Source: Laetiporus sulphureus 93-53 (taxonomy: Eukaryota; Basidiomycota; Agaricomycetes; Polyporales; Laetiporaceae). From it: 64,000 bases of DNA. The translations under genes were made by a program, and so were the position numbers. Location of the stretch: contig NW_024468546.1 of NCBI RefSeq assembly GCF_001632365.1, positions 251,499-315,498 of the forward strand, read 5' to 3'. A model generated the notes under the pieces. The model had not been told where the DNA came from, did no database searches, and saw only the letters and a list, made by a program, of their open reading frames with translations. This document shows positions 11,145 through 23,000 of this stretch, piece after piece (positions within the stretch are counted from its first letter, which is position 1; every line of letters starts with the position of its first letter).

Positions 11145-12985
11145 TTGTCTGCACTTCCTCTGTGCCGGAGCGCCCGTATGGCCTTTGCAATCCGAGTCGT
11201 AATAGCTGGGAAGGGTGCTCGCAATTCCGTAAAATACACTGAGGAGATAGCAGGAGCGGCGACGGATAGGTCCAGACCAGCCAAACGTGCGCGAAAGGAA
11301 AAGACGCGGACATCAGCCAAAGTAGCATTCAAGGATTCGGGAGAAAGTCTGCTCGAGGATGTTGAAAATGAGGTACCGAAATCGAAGCGGGTGAGTCAAA
11401 AACCTATGGCTGGCAAGCCCGTTTCTACCGATTTTGCTCCGAAGACTGTAATCGCGTGGAAGATCGGCCCACATGTCTCAGATGCAGGCGAAGTTGAGAA
11501 TACCATCGTGAATGCCGCGGCAGTTGGGTGAAAGCAAATGTAATGAGGCTACCGTGGTGACTGACTCGTTACTAGTGCGAATGCTTTGCAGTGTTCGACA
11601 AGTCACAGCGAAGTTGGGCTTCATCGCCCCTGACCAGCGAGTCTATCGCCTCGCCAAGTCACTCATGAAAGCGTTTGGATATAGCGCATGTCATATACTG
11701 CCACATCAAAACTACTTCATAAACCTTGGCAACCCCGACAAGTATGCACTTTTGATTGTTCTTCCCATGGCAAGTGATTGATCATTCCTGCTTGCAGAAA
11801 GAAGCGAGAGAAGTCATAACAATACTTTCTGGATGAGTTGAAGATATTCGAAGATCTTGGTCTACATCTTCACAACTTCCAGTGAGATTCCACTGTCACC
11901 GACTGTCACAATCTCGTGGCTGACACATCTGACAAAATGTTAGCCCGGGTTCATCCGTCAGCTGAGCAACGGCAGAAGTATCTCTCCTTCATTGCCGAGT
12001 GTATCAATAGAGCACGTAAGGAGACTAAGGCAGTGGTGATCATTCTGGAGAACACGGTCCGCTATTTCCTGCTCTGTCTATGCACCTAATCGAGCGAGCG
12101 GATGACCACAAGGCCGGTGCAGGAAGTGTACTTGGCCCGCGCTTCTCAGAGCTGGAGGGAGATCATCAAGCAGTTAGAGGACAAGAGCAGAGCCGGAGTC
12201 TGCCTAGATACATGTACGTGACTCAAATCTCGACTTATCGGCACAAATTGTCTGAGTAAAAATTTCAGGTCATACGGTCGCTGCGGTATGTAGTATCGGA
12301 TTTCATACACAAGCAACATCTCATCTCTATCGGTTGTGCAAGGTTACGATATGAGAACGAAAGATGATTGAAGTAAGTTGCGCTACCGCAGGCCCTCAAA
12401 AGCGTCGAACTCAATTGACGACGCCTTTGTTGCAGCGACACGAGTGGGTGGCCAACCTGGACCGCTCTCACTTGCATCTCTAACCGAGTTTGGAAGCCAA
12501 GTCGGTCTGCAGTACCTCTGCGGCATGCACATCAACGACTCAAAGCTGCTCTGGGAAGCAAACAGGACCAGCACCAAAACGTCGGGCTGTATGTGATTAT
12601 ACTTCATAGCAACGTCTCAGTAAATATATGATCATACAATGCGCCTGCAACGGTGAGCTCGGCCTCACTACCTTTGCCTACATCCTCTCAGACCCGCGCA
12701 CCAAGGGTATCCCGCTCATCCTCGCGACGCCCGCGTTCGACACCATCGCTTCGGGCAGGATCGTGTGGAGAAAGGAACTGAGGTCCTCAACCTTTTCTCA
12801 ACCCTTGCGAAGGGGAAGAATACGGACCTGGAGGGGTGGGTCACGGAGATCGCAACGGTGGCTTAGAAAGCAAGCGGGGCAAAGAATGAAAAGGGACGGA
12901 AGGTGAGCACCACGAAGAGGAAGACGCGGAAGAGGAATGGGGAGAAGTTGGAGGATGAGGATGAGGGGGGAAGACGGTGAGGATG
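11145..12985 (+). pseudogene. apn1: relic of AP endonuclease APN1 (endonuclease IV family)
   Basis: Ordered fragments of endonuclease IV, the zinc enzyme that cuts DNA 5' of abasic sites, are scattered over several frames. There is a lysine-rich nuclear N-terminus (11250-11400), then KIGPHVSDAGEVENTIVNAA (11460-11525), MKAFGYSACHILPHQNYFIN (11668-11727), FLDELKIFEDLGLHLHNFQ (11824-11880), FIAECINRARKETKAVVII (11989-12045), IIKQLEDKSRAGVCLDTC (12157-12211), VGLQYLCGMHINDSKLLW (12500-12552) and LTTFAYILSDPRTKGIPLIL (12664-12722). The order is correct for the family. Stops interrupt the 11803-11880 block, frames shift near 12060-12150, and a segment around the first repeat is missing. Two expected metal-ligand positions are changed: the usual NFHPG histidine is Q followed by a stop, and the usual LILETP glutamate is A (LILATP). 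A non-functional duplicate of the housekeeping gene is the simplest reading. Confidence 0.8.
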
Positions 12986-13070
12986 AACATCTGAAAACGA
13001 CGGTGTAACTATCGGATTACGAGCGCTGTCAACGCGTCGGACTCTGCGGTCTTCGATACGACGACCAACG

Positions 13071-15227
13071 TCACATTAGGTCGATTATGACGGAAACATT
13101 TCGCAAGAACGCACTGCGGCTGACAGTAGAGTGAGATGATGAAGGCTCTGCGGAGGGGTAGTATCGACGCTTCTTCGTCGCTGGTTCTGGGGCTTCTGAT
13201 GGTGCAGTGTCCTCATTGTCACCGTTAACTTCAATGATGTTGGCCTCATCCGTGAATGCAGTTTGGAGGCGTTGTGACTGGTTGTCCTCATCGACCGCAC
13301 CGTGCTTTGGAGATCTCTTTCGTTTCCCTGCCCCTGCTATCCTCTTGGCTTCCTGTGCAGCCTCATTCTCTTCGAGCTGCTGCTTCTTGTGTGTTCTGGT
13401 GACATTCGTTTTGGTCCGCTTTGCTTCCATACCAGTATTATAGTCCTCCACGAGCTCTGGATGCACCTGGCGCATCATTGAAGCCGGTATCCACATCTTC
13501 ATAATGCTACGCGGGTCTGGAGGCAGTTTTATGGCAGGTCCTGCATTTCTGACATTGCCGGAAGGCTCAGCGTGTTTTCCTCTAATGCCCGAGTGGGCCA
13601 AAGAGACTAACTGTGCCGGATCAACCTCTACTCGATATTCGAGGATGTTGTCCGTGGAAACATGCCGGCGAGAGCCGACTACCCTCTTGATTAGATTCGA
13701 ATCATGGACATGGGTCGGCCGAGATGCATGGTTGTCTCCGTTAACGAATACTGCAGTTCGACAGTTAACATCGCTCGGGTTGAGGTATCTGTTGACAAAT
13801 AAGGAAGGCGTTCCAAAGGCATCATCTCGTGAGGGAGTGAGGGGGCCTTTAATGGTAACACCACCCCGACCAGCTTTGAGTCTTTTTGCCACCTCCTCTT
13901 TGTCAGCTTCCAACGCCGCACGTCGAACGATACGTATTATAGCAGCCTCCCATATCAGATCTCGGAACCGCTTTACGATTGCAGACCGGTAGCCCCACTC
14001 GTCAAAGTAAGTTTCGCAAAATGCTGCGGCCTCTGGGATATTTAGTTCAGCATTATCTCGTAGAGCACCTCCGCCTTGACGGCCACCACTGGCACTGTTT
14101 AGTGGGTTCACATAGCTCCGCAGTAGCTGCACATTTGGGAAGTGGTCCGGTATGTGCAGGGATGGATAGGAATAGCGTAGGAGACCTCGAGCGTTTGTCT
14201 TGAGCTCGGTGTTCAAATCTGCACGCCACTGTGCGAGGAATGGAAACAAATCCCGCTGGTCATGCTGTTGATATGCATTGAGGAGCGTGTCGCCGAATCC
14301 CAATCGAGCCAATGCATGAGATATCTGAGGACCAAAGCCTCTCAAGCCCTAAAACATCCATTGTAATCAGAATTTGTGAGTCACGTATAATGCTTTGAAA
14401 CTGTTTACATTGCCATAGTCCCCCCCGGACAAAAGGGCGAAAAGTATCAACCCGCCTCTGGATAGAGAAACATCCGAATGAGTGCGAATTAGATCGATGG
14501 TGTACACCATGACATGGTGCTGGCTGAGCTTTCCTGCTGAGTTGAGTGCTGGATATGCCTTATTTCCCGATAGATTGAGACTGGAACTGGACACAGATGG
14601 ATTTCAGTCTCAGGCAATGGCCAGGCGGGGAATGGACGCACTTCCTTATGATAGTCCGAGCACCAAAAACGAGGGCGTCGACGTCATCAGTCATGACAGC
14701 ATCTATTACCCCAGTCTGATTGAGGTATGCCAACTCGGCTTCAGCCTCTCCTCGTGCCTGGGATAGAAAATCAGCTCAGTTACAGGAGTTTGGTGCCAGA
14801 TACTCACGATCCGCCATTCCATCCCGAAAATGTCAAGAAGTTTTTTCAGACCAGCAGTCAGCTTATGAAAGCCTGACTTGCCCACCCTGCTCCCCCTCTT
14901 TATCTTCGGCCGCTCAGGACCATCCAACACAAAGAGGAGAACGAGAGGAAGCTCTGCTAGACGTCGCAAGCGGAAGAACAGCGTGCGTAGTTCGGGGTTC
15001 TTTCCACCCTTGACGTGGCTAACATGATAACACCATATACTTGCATCAATTCCTACCCAGTAGGCTCGCCTTCCTGACTCGTTCTCCTCAAAGCCATCCA
15101 CGACAGCGAGGTGTGTTAACGAGCGTGACTGCCCCGCCTTGTGCAAGATCTGCATGACAGGATGTGTTCATCGAAGTCTTATAAACTCTTCTCTGAGACT
15201 CACCTGCCATAATCCTTGCACGCCCAT
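13071..15227 (-). CDS. GEN1/YEN1-like structure-specific nuclease (XPG/FEN1 superfamily, PIN fold)
   Basis: Five exons on the minus strand (15227-15204, 15149-14808, 14757-14642, 14586-14409, 14348-13071) join in frame to 645 residues. The N-terminus MGVQGLWQ is the classic XPG start, in which the free N-terminus enters the active site. WVGIDASIWCYH supplies the first metal aspartate, FVLDGPERPKIKRG the second, and the XPG-I region has ARGEAEAELAYLNQ and DAVMTDDVDALVFGA, so the acidic metal ligands are present. GGDYGNGLRGFGP is the helix-two-turn-helix entry. The long basic C-terminal half (KRIAGAGKRKRSPKHG, CxxC absent) has no recognised domain. GEN1/Yen1 relatives cut Holliday junctions and flaps, but Agaricomycetes carry many divergent members of unknown role. 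The frame is undamaged. The 55 bases between exons three and four splice cleanly (RN, then SSLNLSGNKAYP). Confidence 0.85.
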
Positions 15228-15916
15228 GATGCGAGTACGGACGTGGTTCGGCGTAAGAAGGGCTGATCTATATGTGGTCTTATAGATGGATTGCAGGGTC
15301 AAGGTTAAAGTAGTAAGGATGAGAACGTCGAGTCGACGAAGCGTGAGTGTGTCAGGTCCTTTTAACGCGACGGAAACATGATCGCCAGACATTGCTTTAC
15401 AAGAATCTTGAGTCAACATTCAAATTTCAAGAGTCAAAGTTCATGGAGTCAGACGGACCGGTGGGAGTGATTAGGATTGACCCGAGACCGAGACACATAA
15501 AGAACGACTTGGGTCATATCATGTAAAGCCGTCATTCATGATGATCTGTGTCGAAGTTTTGATGATCAAAACTAAGAGTATTTCACCTCGGACTACGAGC
15601 CACGTAGTACTGACGCACTAAATTATTGACTTTGGTCATGCCATGTTGAGCAGCCGTCTCCAGCATGTTCGTGGACTAGGGTGAAACGGCCAGAAAATGT
15701 GTCTATCACATCAAAACATGGTGCGTTTCTGATATTTCGTACAGGGGTAGGTAGCAGGAATCGCCTTGATATGGAAATGCCGCGGCAACTGGGAGATTTA
15801 ATCGAGTAGACCTAACCTTACGAATGCTTGCGGACATTAACGCGAAGCCGTGTATACGTTCGTATGACAGCCCGAACAACTTGGAAAGTAGGGTCAGAGT
15901 AGCAACGATTGAACTC
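15228..15916. other. intergenic, no gene seen
   Basis: Upstream of the nuclease gene, with no coding region that I can support on either strand. Confidence 0.4.
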
Positions 15917-16463
15917 GCACTTCTTCTCATTGGTGAGCTTGTCAGATTGCCAGGTCAGCTTCCCACCTCACGAAGTTACCCTAAACGGAACACAACATCA
16001 CACAAAACTCTCTTGCCACGCGTTCTGCACTCACCCCAACTGCTTTTTTGTGGTCACAAAAGCCTTCTCCCGAGTGATGAAGGTGAGCACGACTTTGGCG
16101 AAGAACTCGGACGCGTGCCGCAGCTTGAACTCGAGCGCAGTCCGAACCTCGGTAGGGAAGCCCATGTAGAGCGGAGCGGGAGGCACCGACAACGCAGCTT
16201 TCGCGTGCTCATCGAGCAATTGCGCCCATTAATATAGCTTGGGCAATCCCTGGACATAGACCGCTGACGAATCGAGACTGAAACCAGCGTAATAGAACAT
16301 ATTGATCAGTAGCATTAATATGAAAGACGCACTTCTTCCCATTGGTGAGCTTGTCAGATTGCCAGGTCAGCTTCCCACCTCACGAAGTAGCCTAAACGGA
16401 ACACGACATCACACGAAACTCTCTTGCCACGCATTCTGCACTCACCCCAACTGCTTTTTTTTG
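15917..16463. repeat. tandem duplication of a ~130-base segment (copies near 15917-16049 and 16331-16463)
   Basis: Two direct copies of about 130 bases, roughly 414 bases apart, share almost every base: both contain ggtgagcttgtcagattgcc, tcttgccacgc and ctcaccccaactgctttttt. Read on the minus strand each copy holds the same gene end: codons for KKQLG, a GT-AG intron of about 50 bases, then a short last exon ending FVRWEADLAI and a stop. The duplication therefore places the same terminal exon behind two different upstream coding segments. Confidence 0.75.
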
Positions 16464-16891
16464 TCACAAGAGCCTTCTCCCGACGCCCAGCTTCTTCCCG
16501 AGTTGCCCACAACTCCATCGCACGCGCTCGCAAACTCTTCCAACTTCATCGGCCACTGCTCGTCCTCCTTTCTTCCAATGCTGCCAATCCCTAGCGCCAT
16601 TCTGCTGCTCACATTCCCTGCACCGAAATATTCTACGCGCCAACACTGCAGTTCGTCCAGCGCAGAGCATAGCACCTCTACCACTCGAATCTTCTCCGGG
16701 ATATTGGTGAGCTTGCACTGCCCTGTGACCACACCTCTTGCGGCACATGCAGCCAGCGGGTGATATACGCGCCCGCCTTGGAAGTCATCGTCTGCCGGAG
16801 AAGAAAAGTCATATGGTGTGTTCTTCGCATAGGTTATGGCCAGGCCAGCGGCGCAGCGGGTATGTTTCCGTAAGGTATTGGCGGCGGACAA
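15930..16891 (-). CDS. hypothetical protein(s) sharing a duplicated terminal exon
   Basis: On the minus strand a frame from about 16891 reads a cysteine-containing segment (HTRCAAGLAITYAKNTPYDF, then CKLTNIPEKIRVVEVLCSAL) down to KKKQLG near 16445. A second, unrelated frame from about 16219 (ALSVPPAPLYMGFPTEVRT) runs to KKQLG near 16033. Each then splices into a copy of the same short last exon. Neither protein is recognised and no start codon is secure. Either two small genes arose by a partial tandem duplication, or one gene has an alternative or decayed second tail. The boundaries are approximate. Confidence 0.35.
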
Positions 16892-17149
16892 GTGGCATGA
16901 TCATCGTTGGGCCCAACCGGGGCAACATTAAAGCAGTGTTGATCGAGATCAGAGGGGATACATTAGGGTCGAGGCGAGAGGGAATCGACGGTTTTCGCGG
17001 AGCGGAGGCGTCATTGGGCATGGTAGTTGCCCCAGATGGGAAGTAAAAACCTGAAGCTGTGGATGAAGAGCGGCCCGGCTGCGATGATTCTCTGTTACGT
17101 GAGCCAATGCCCAAACTCAACACAGTGCTTGCAGATAACGCGGATGCTG

Positions 17150-18193
17150 TTAAACGGCCGTATTCGGTATCGAGGTGGCGGAAGCAGTGGACTCTGTTGG
17201 TAAAGAGGTGTTCGACGGTACAATCGAAGTCTTATGCCGTCGCGGCGAGATGGTACCCAGGTGAGGAGATGTGTTGATCAACGATGGCCTAACCGCGGGT
17301 GCTGCAGCCTCTGAGCGCACGGAAAATTCTGAACCACCTCTGGGCCTTGGGGTCGTGAGCTGCGTGGCATTATGAGGCGAGGGTGACTCCGAGGCACTCC
17401 CAGTAACAGGTGCAGCAATACGAGCGTTTATCGGTGAACCCGCTGAAGATGGCAAAAGAGGCAATGAGTGTGACTCATGGGAGGTGACCGATGATGTTCC
17501 AGAATGTAAGGACACTCTCGACTTTGACGGAACAGATCCATCGCTGAGAGCGGGAAGTGGTGTCGTCTCGCTTGGAGGCGACGATAGATCCTCCATCCTC
17601 TCCTCCTGCAGAGACGCTAGGCGGCCTGCAGGACTTGTGCACGAATGGCTTGCAGAGCTGACAGAATCGCCTCTCCTTCGGCCGCTTTCAGACGCTCTCA
17701 AGTGACCTGCGGATGTTGGCTCTGCAGTCAATTCCACAGCAACATGCGCTGGCACCGGAGTCAGCGGTGGCGATTTCGTAGGAGGTGGGGCAGGAGGCGG
17801 AAGGGAGGATGACGCACGAGGTCGCAGACTGCTCCGCACAGTATGCGCCCTTTTTGGTAGGCTGGTTGATACAGTGGGTGTCGTAGAGCTTGCAGTGCAT
17901 GGACGTGAACTACTACCAGCGCCAACCCCCGGGGACGCTGTCCGGAAAACTGAGTATAGCACAGTCGACATGGACAAAGCAGTGCCGATCGCTTCCGCAG
18001 CATCCACCTCGTCATCACCTGAGCTGTCGTTATATCTAATAGTGTCTGCAGGGTAGCGAAGTCCATCACGACTTCGCGGGCGTAGATGTGGCTGAAGATG
18101 CTGGCGAGAATTGGATGACTCTGCGGAAGGGGAATATGAATGACGGTGAGGATGGTCGCGTCGAGTCGGTGGACTGCGACAAGGACGACGCAT
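17150..18193 (-). CDS. Ser/Pro-rich C-terminal exon of a putative membrane protein
   Basis: A long minus-strand frame of about 347 codons is dominated by Ser, Thr and Pro with scattered charged residues (SSLPPPAPPPTKSPPLTPVP), as in a disordered cytoplasmic tail. Upstream, in a neighbouring frame at about 18290-18040, is a strongly hydrophobic stretch (AINIASLGICVVLVAVHRL, then HIPLPQSHPILASIF). More hydrophobic stretches appear further upstream on the same strand at 18870-18690 (LILVFPALLFHRPAHYLM) and 19860-19740. They could be exons of one multi-pass protein spanning roughly 19.9-17.15 kb, but I could not join them with confidence. The product is not recognised. The listed start is only the limit of the open frame. 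Confidence 0.35.
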   Translation of the reverse strand: MRRPCRSPPTRRDHPHRHSYSPSAESSNSRQHLQPHLRPRSRDGLRYPADTIRYNDSSGDDEVDAAEAIGTALSMSTVLYSVFRTASPGVGAGSSSRPCTASSTTPTVSTSLPKRAHTVRSSLRPRASSSLPPPAPPPTKSPPLTPVPAHVAVELTAEPTSAGHLRASESGRRRGDSVSSASHSCTSPAGRLASLQEERMEDLSSPPSETTPLPALSDGSVPSKSRVSLHSGTSSVTSHESHSLPLLPSSAGSPINARIAAPVTGSASESPSPHNATQLTTPRPRGGSEFSVRSEAAAPAVRPSLINTSPHLGTISPRRHKTSIVPSNTSLPTESTASATSIPNTAV

Positions 18194-20037
18194 ATGCCGA
18201 GGGAGGCGATGTTGATGGCAATAGTATGCTGTATATGAAGCTGAGGGTATTCATATGGTCCGCATATGTATCATGCTATTTGTTGGGTGGGGATGGAGGG
18301 CATACAAGCGCGATTAGATTGTGAATGGTTGCTATCCACTTATATCACTTACGATCGACTTCAGTCGCCTGACTTCCTCTTCCTGCACTACCATACTTCT
18401 CCGGCTTCCATTCTATTTTCTATCATTTTCCATGCTATCTTGGCCCCTCGTGAAGCACGACCGGACGGGACCGCTGTCTCAACAATACAGAGCCCCGTAT
18501 TGGCAAAGCGAAGGAAATCCAGGGTTATTGCCTCCAGACAGAAATCCCAAAGAGTTGTGGGGCGAAGAATCGAGCCCACTGTATGCACAGCAAGGAGGCA
18601 ACAGGCAAAGTCAACACAACTAGAGGGTGGACATAAGCAGAGACGAGACAGACGTTAGGTACCGATTGGCGCTCGATCAGCTCGGCACGATGGAAGTGAC
18701 TGTCGAGATTAAGGCTGTTGCAGTGATGTATACCGGGACGAAGATGAAGATATGTCGCATGAGATAATGAGCAGGACGGTGGAACAAGAGAGCGGGAAAA
18801 ACCAGGATGAGAAGATCGCCTGCAGCCACCGAAACGGAGCGGGCGCTTGTGAGCTTTCGTTCCACGGGCTCCAGCCTTCTTGTGCTCATTGCTGTCGATC
18901 TTTGTCAGGGCAGGATCCGAGAACTGATCAGGATGTGAGCGGGGTGCTCACTGCTCAGTGTCCAACTGTCTGATGACGCCCGGTGGCTGCATACGATTAT
19001 TCTTTACTCCCAACGCGGATCGGAGCACGTGGGCAGACAGCAAGTGGCAGGCGTGGCGGATGACCTAGCAACAGACAAGATGAAGAAAGCCATATTTGCA
19101 GAGCGTACAGACTGCGGATAGGACGGTGACGCGAGGCCCAGGGAGGAACGTTATCGCTGCTGGGGCGTCTTTAGGCTTGACGCGCACACGTGACTGGGAC
19201 ACGCATTTCGAGTGGACTTGCCACATGCTGCACCAGTCTCCTAAGTGCCCTCGGTTCTGATGCTGCTATTCATCCACTTCGTCAGTACCTGGTACCGCAC
19301 TTGGTCTTTAGAACCACAACTGATCCTTGGCTGTTGGCTTCGGGACGGTATTGTCATATGCATCAAGACCATTCCGAGAGCTGGATGTTCTGGGAAGGAA
19401 ATCATGTCGTTGGTCCCCAATCCCTCGCTTCTCCGAATGCAAGACTTATACATTGACATTCACAGCTCCCGCAACTCTTATCGGTTTGCGGCTTGATTTA
19501 TTGCATTTTCTGACCATGCTAAAACCCGCACCCCAGAAAGTCGCGTCTACGGGGCATTGTTCCTGCAACATGTTCACCGAACGTGTTTCCCTTCACGGAT
19601 TTTATTTCCTGTGACATCTCATCACCACCCCGTCACATTGCCTTGCCCGCCACCTGCCTTCCCCGCCGCAGTATGGTTGGCGCCTTGCGGCACCGTAGAA
19701 CCGATTGGTCCATCAGCTTGAGGCCTGAGGAACTGTCGAAGCGTCGTGTACAATGTGCTGTAGCACAATAATAGATTGATTGCATACATCAAGTACAATG
19801 AGATACCGATCCGTGAGATAATGAGCAAGATACCGGAGGAGGTGTACGTCGATGCAAGACATGACAGGGACAAGAGTACGTTCTGCTATAGATGAGTAGA
19901 AATAAGTATCGTCACGACTCGTAAATCATCCCTAAAGCATATTGCCCGACTTGCACGATGTCTTCAGGCCATTTTCGCCAACATACGCTCATCGAGGTCA
20001 ACTTCGGCCTGAAGTTGAAATGGACAGGATAAGATGC
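18194..20037. other. unresolved region, possible membrane-protein exons
   Basis: Apart from the hydrophobic minus-strand frames mentioned for the Ser/Pro-rich gene (18690-18870, 19740-19860), nothing is supported. Plus-strand frames at 19190-19500 show no family signature. Confidence 0.25.
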
Positions 20038-23000
20038 TCAGACACCTCTGCCGTATGTCACATCGAACGCATTGCTAACACTGGATCTGTGTTCGGAGGT
20101 CGTTCTACGAGCCATAGCCCCAATGGCTCCCGAGTTCTTCAAGACCCAAACCTGCTCGGCCAGATCCAAGACCTCCTGCGGGTACCGGACATAGCTTCGA
20201 CCCAGCTCCGGCTGCATAAGCGTGGCTACATTCGCATAAGGCGTCCCCGTATTGAATACGGTGTCGTGGCGCGAGTTGTCAGGTAAATGCACTGCAGCTT
20301 CTGCATGGCCAGCAGTTGTGATGGGCATGTGCGGCGTGGATATGATATTCCCAGTGCTGGTCCCCAAAATACCATGGCTCCCACTCCGGTCGTCAGCGTA
20401 GTGCTCCGTCCCGTAGTGAACAGACCCAATTGGGTGCACATAGCTTGGACGAGAGAGCTCCGAGGAGTCATTCCGGTCCTTGACGTCCTCCTGTATGGCT
20501 TGTGCATCCCGCCCCGCTGACTGGGTAGAACCAGAGGGTGCCCTCTCCGTTATAGCAGCTCCACGACTCGCCCCAATCGATTGCTGGGAGGCGAGGGACT
20601 TGCTGATTTCTGAGCTGGCTGCAGCTAGAGGCTTCGCGGGTGTCGGCGGTTGGACATGAATCTTGAGTGTGCTGACGTTATGGTGTGCTCGCGTCTCTCC
20701 CGACGTCGTGTGAGATCCTTCATCGACTTGTCGCCGCTTTCTTGCAGAGCCTGTACGTTCTAGATCTGAATGAATCACTATGGGACGATGTAAAGAGCGA
20801 ACAACTGTACCTTCGGCTTCATGTTTTGCCTGTGCCTCGAATGACCCCAGCCCCGACGTCGTTTTGGATCCTTCCTCGATTTGTCGCCGCTTTCCTTTAG
20901 ATTGTGTACGTGCCACTTCTGAATTCAGCACTATTGGATCATGTGAAGAGCGAGCGACTGTACCTTCCGCTTCATGTTCATGTTTTGCCTGTGCCTCTGA
21001 TGACTCGGGCCCAGACGTCGCGCGAGATCCTTCGTCGCCCTGTCGCCACCCCACTGCAGAGCGTCTCCCTGTTCCATCTATCCATTAACAAATCTAGACA
21101 GCCTGCCAGTAAATCACTTCACCTTTCAGTCCCTTGTTCAAGTCAGAAGGATCGTGAACCCCAGACACTCCGGTGCTTGAATTTGCTGCAGTACGAATTC
21201 GTTTGGAAGGACCAACTTGATCGTCTATTTGTGCCTCCCGCTTCGCGCCACGATAAAGAACAGATGCACAGTTATGCTCTGAGGCGGAATTGTCGGCTTG
21301 ATGAGTGCTGGTATAGACAGCCTCATGATCTTCTCTTCGTGCGATGAACACTTTGAGGCAGGGTCGACCCTTGCGTGCGGTATCAACACCTTGAAGAACC
21401 AAGGAGCCATTATGAGCTGGTCCTTTGTCACCTACGAGAGCATAATGTCAGGAATTGATTGGGTGAGTGGGCTGGAAGTCGTATCACACCTATCGAAGAA
21501 TGCTTGTCCACATGGATGCGATCTTCTGGGGGAGCCTCAATGAGAGCGAAGTACAAGCGATCAACCTGGGTGTGGTCAAGACCTGCTAGACCAGCATTGT
21601 CATCATACAGAATGGTCCACGGAACGTCATCTGGCCAATTAAAACATGCCAGGCCTAAATCAAACAAGGTTGGTAAGAGATGTTTGCTGCCTCTATATTT
21701 CTCAGTCATGCCGTTCGTCCCTGCAGGAAAAACAACATTGTGTCAGTGAACAAAAAGTCCAACAGAACAATGCGCACGTAATAGTTCTTCAAATGTGCCC
21801 TCTATTTCGGACAAGGCAGCATGCTTCCCTTTGGCTGAGACGTCTGACAGCCAATCGACATGCTCTGTGGGAGCAATCAGAGGAGCTCCTGTGTCCGCAC
21901 CCATGTTCACACAATCTGAAGCAAAATCATTGTGGATGAGAGTGGAAGACATAATGATGCGGGCAGTGGAGTGGTTGTGCCTGGCGCAAGGTAAGATACG
22001 CCCAAAGCAACGACACGATGATGTACCAGACATGAGCTTTGAGATGCCCAATGGCTTCATCGGTTGACGCGTGGGTGAGCTTGCGTAGGAACTAGGGGAA
22101 GGTGGCTGTCAGCATCGTAGACTCGGAAACGGCGCCAACCGTGACACGTACTCCCTCACTTTCCGACGATTCGTACGCCATTCCTATCCCGCCATCCTTC
22201 ACGATGTTATTCCCAGCCATGATCAGCACGGAATGCAATCCGTGATTCTCAGCAAGAGCGTTGAGCTATAGAATTCACAGCTTAGAACGCGAATATATGA
22301 GAGAGAACCGCCACTGCAGAACGTACCAAGGATGTCAGCCTTTGCGTGAAGTAATTTGACAGATGCTCGCGTTCTTGAGGCGCATTGCCATCAATGGCGA
22401 TGTCAGACATTCTGTCTTCAAGCTTGATGATAGATGGCCACGTCATAGGATGGGTGCGTCGGAATTGTCGCCAACAGTTGTATATGTGATCAGCGTCATT
22501 GCTCTCGTCTATCATACCAGGCGTGAGTTGTAGGTAGACACAAGGGTTATAATGTGACGGAGAGCAGTACGCACTGTCATTCGTGGCTGCGGGCACTCGG
22601 CTGGATTCTTCCATGACGTGTTCCGAATAGTAGCCTTCATAGAGTTTATACGCAAGCTGCTCCTCCTCTGAGTCCAGTCGGTAGGTGTCATAGCGCGCAA
22701 GCACGTCCCCCAAGGATATGTTCAAACATTTTGCGACAGCCTGAAAAGAGGAGTCTATGAGCTCGAACTCTTTCAGTATGGTGGCGTTGTCGCCTCCATC
22801 GCCGTCATCATCGTTATCGTCATCGTAGGAGTTCCATTCAGTGTCAGCAACCCTTCCTTCTGGGGCAGGTCCATCAGGATTGCTACCGTATTGTGCGCGG
22901 ACGTCTGCCTTGCTCGATACTTGATCGACGCTTCTGAAAGGCGTACCTCGTCTTTGGCCTGCCGTCACAACCGATTCCGCGCATGGATCCTCCATGATCG

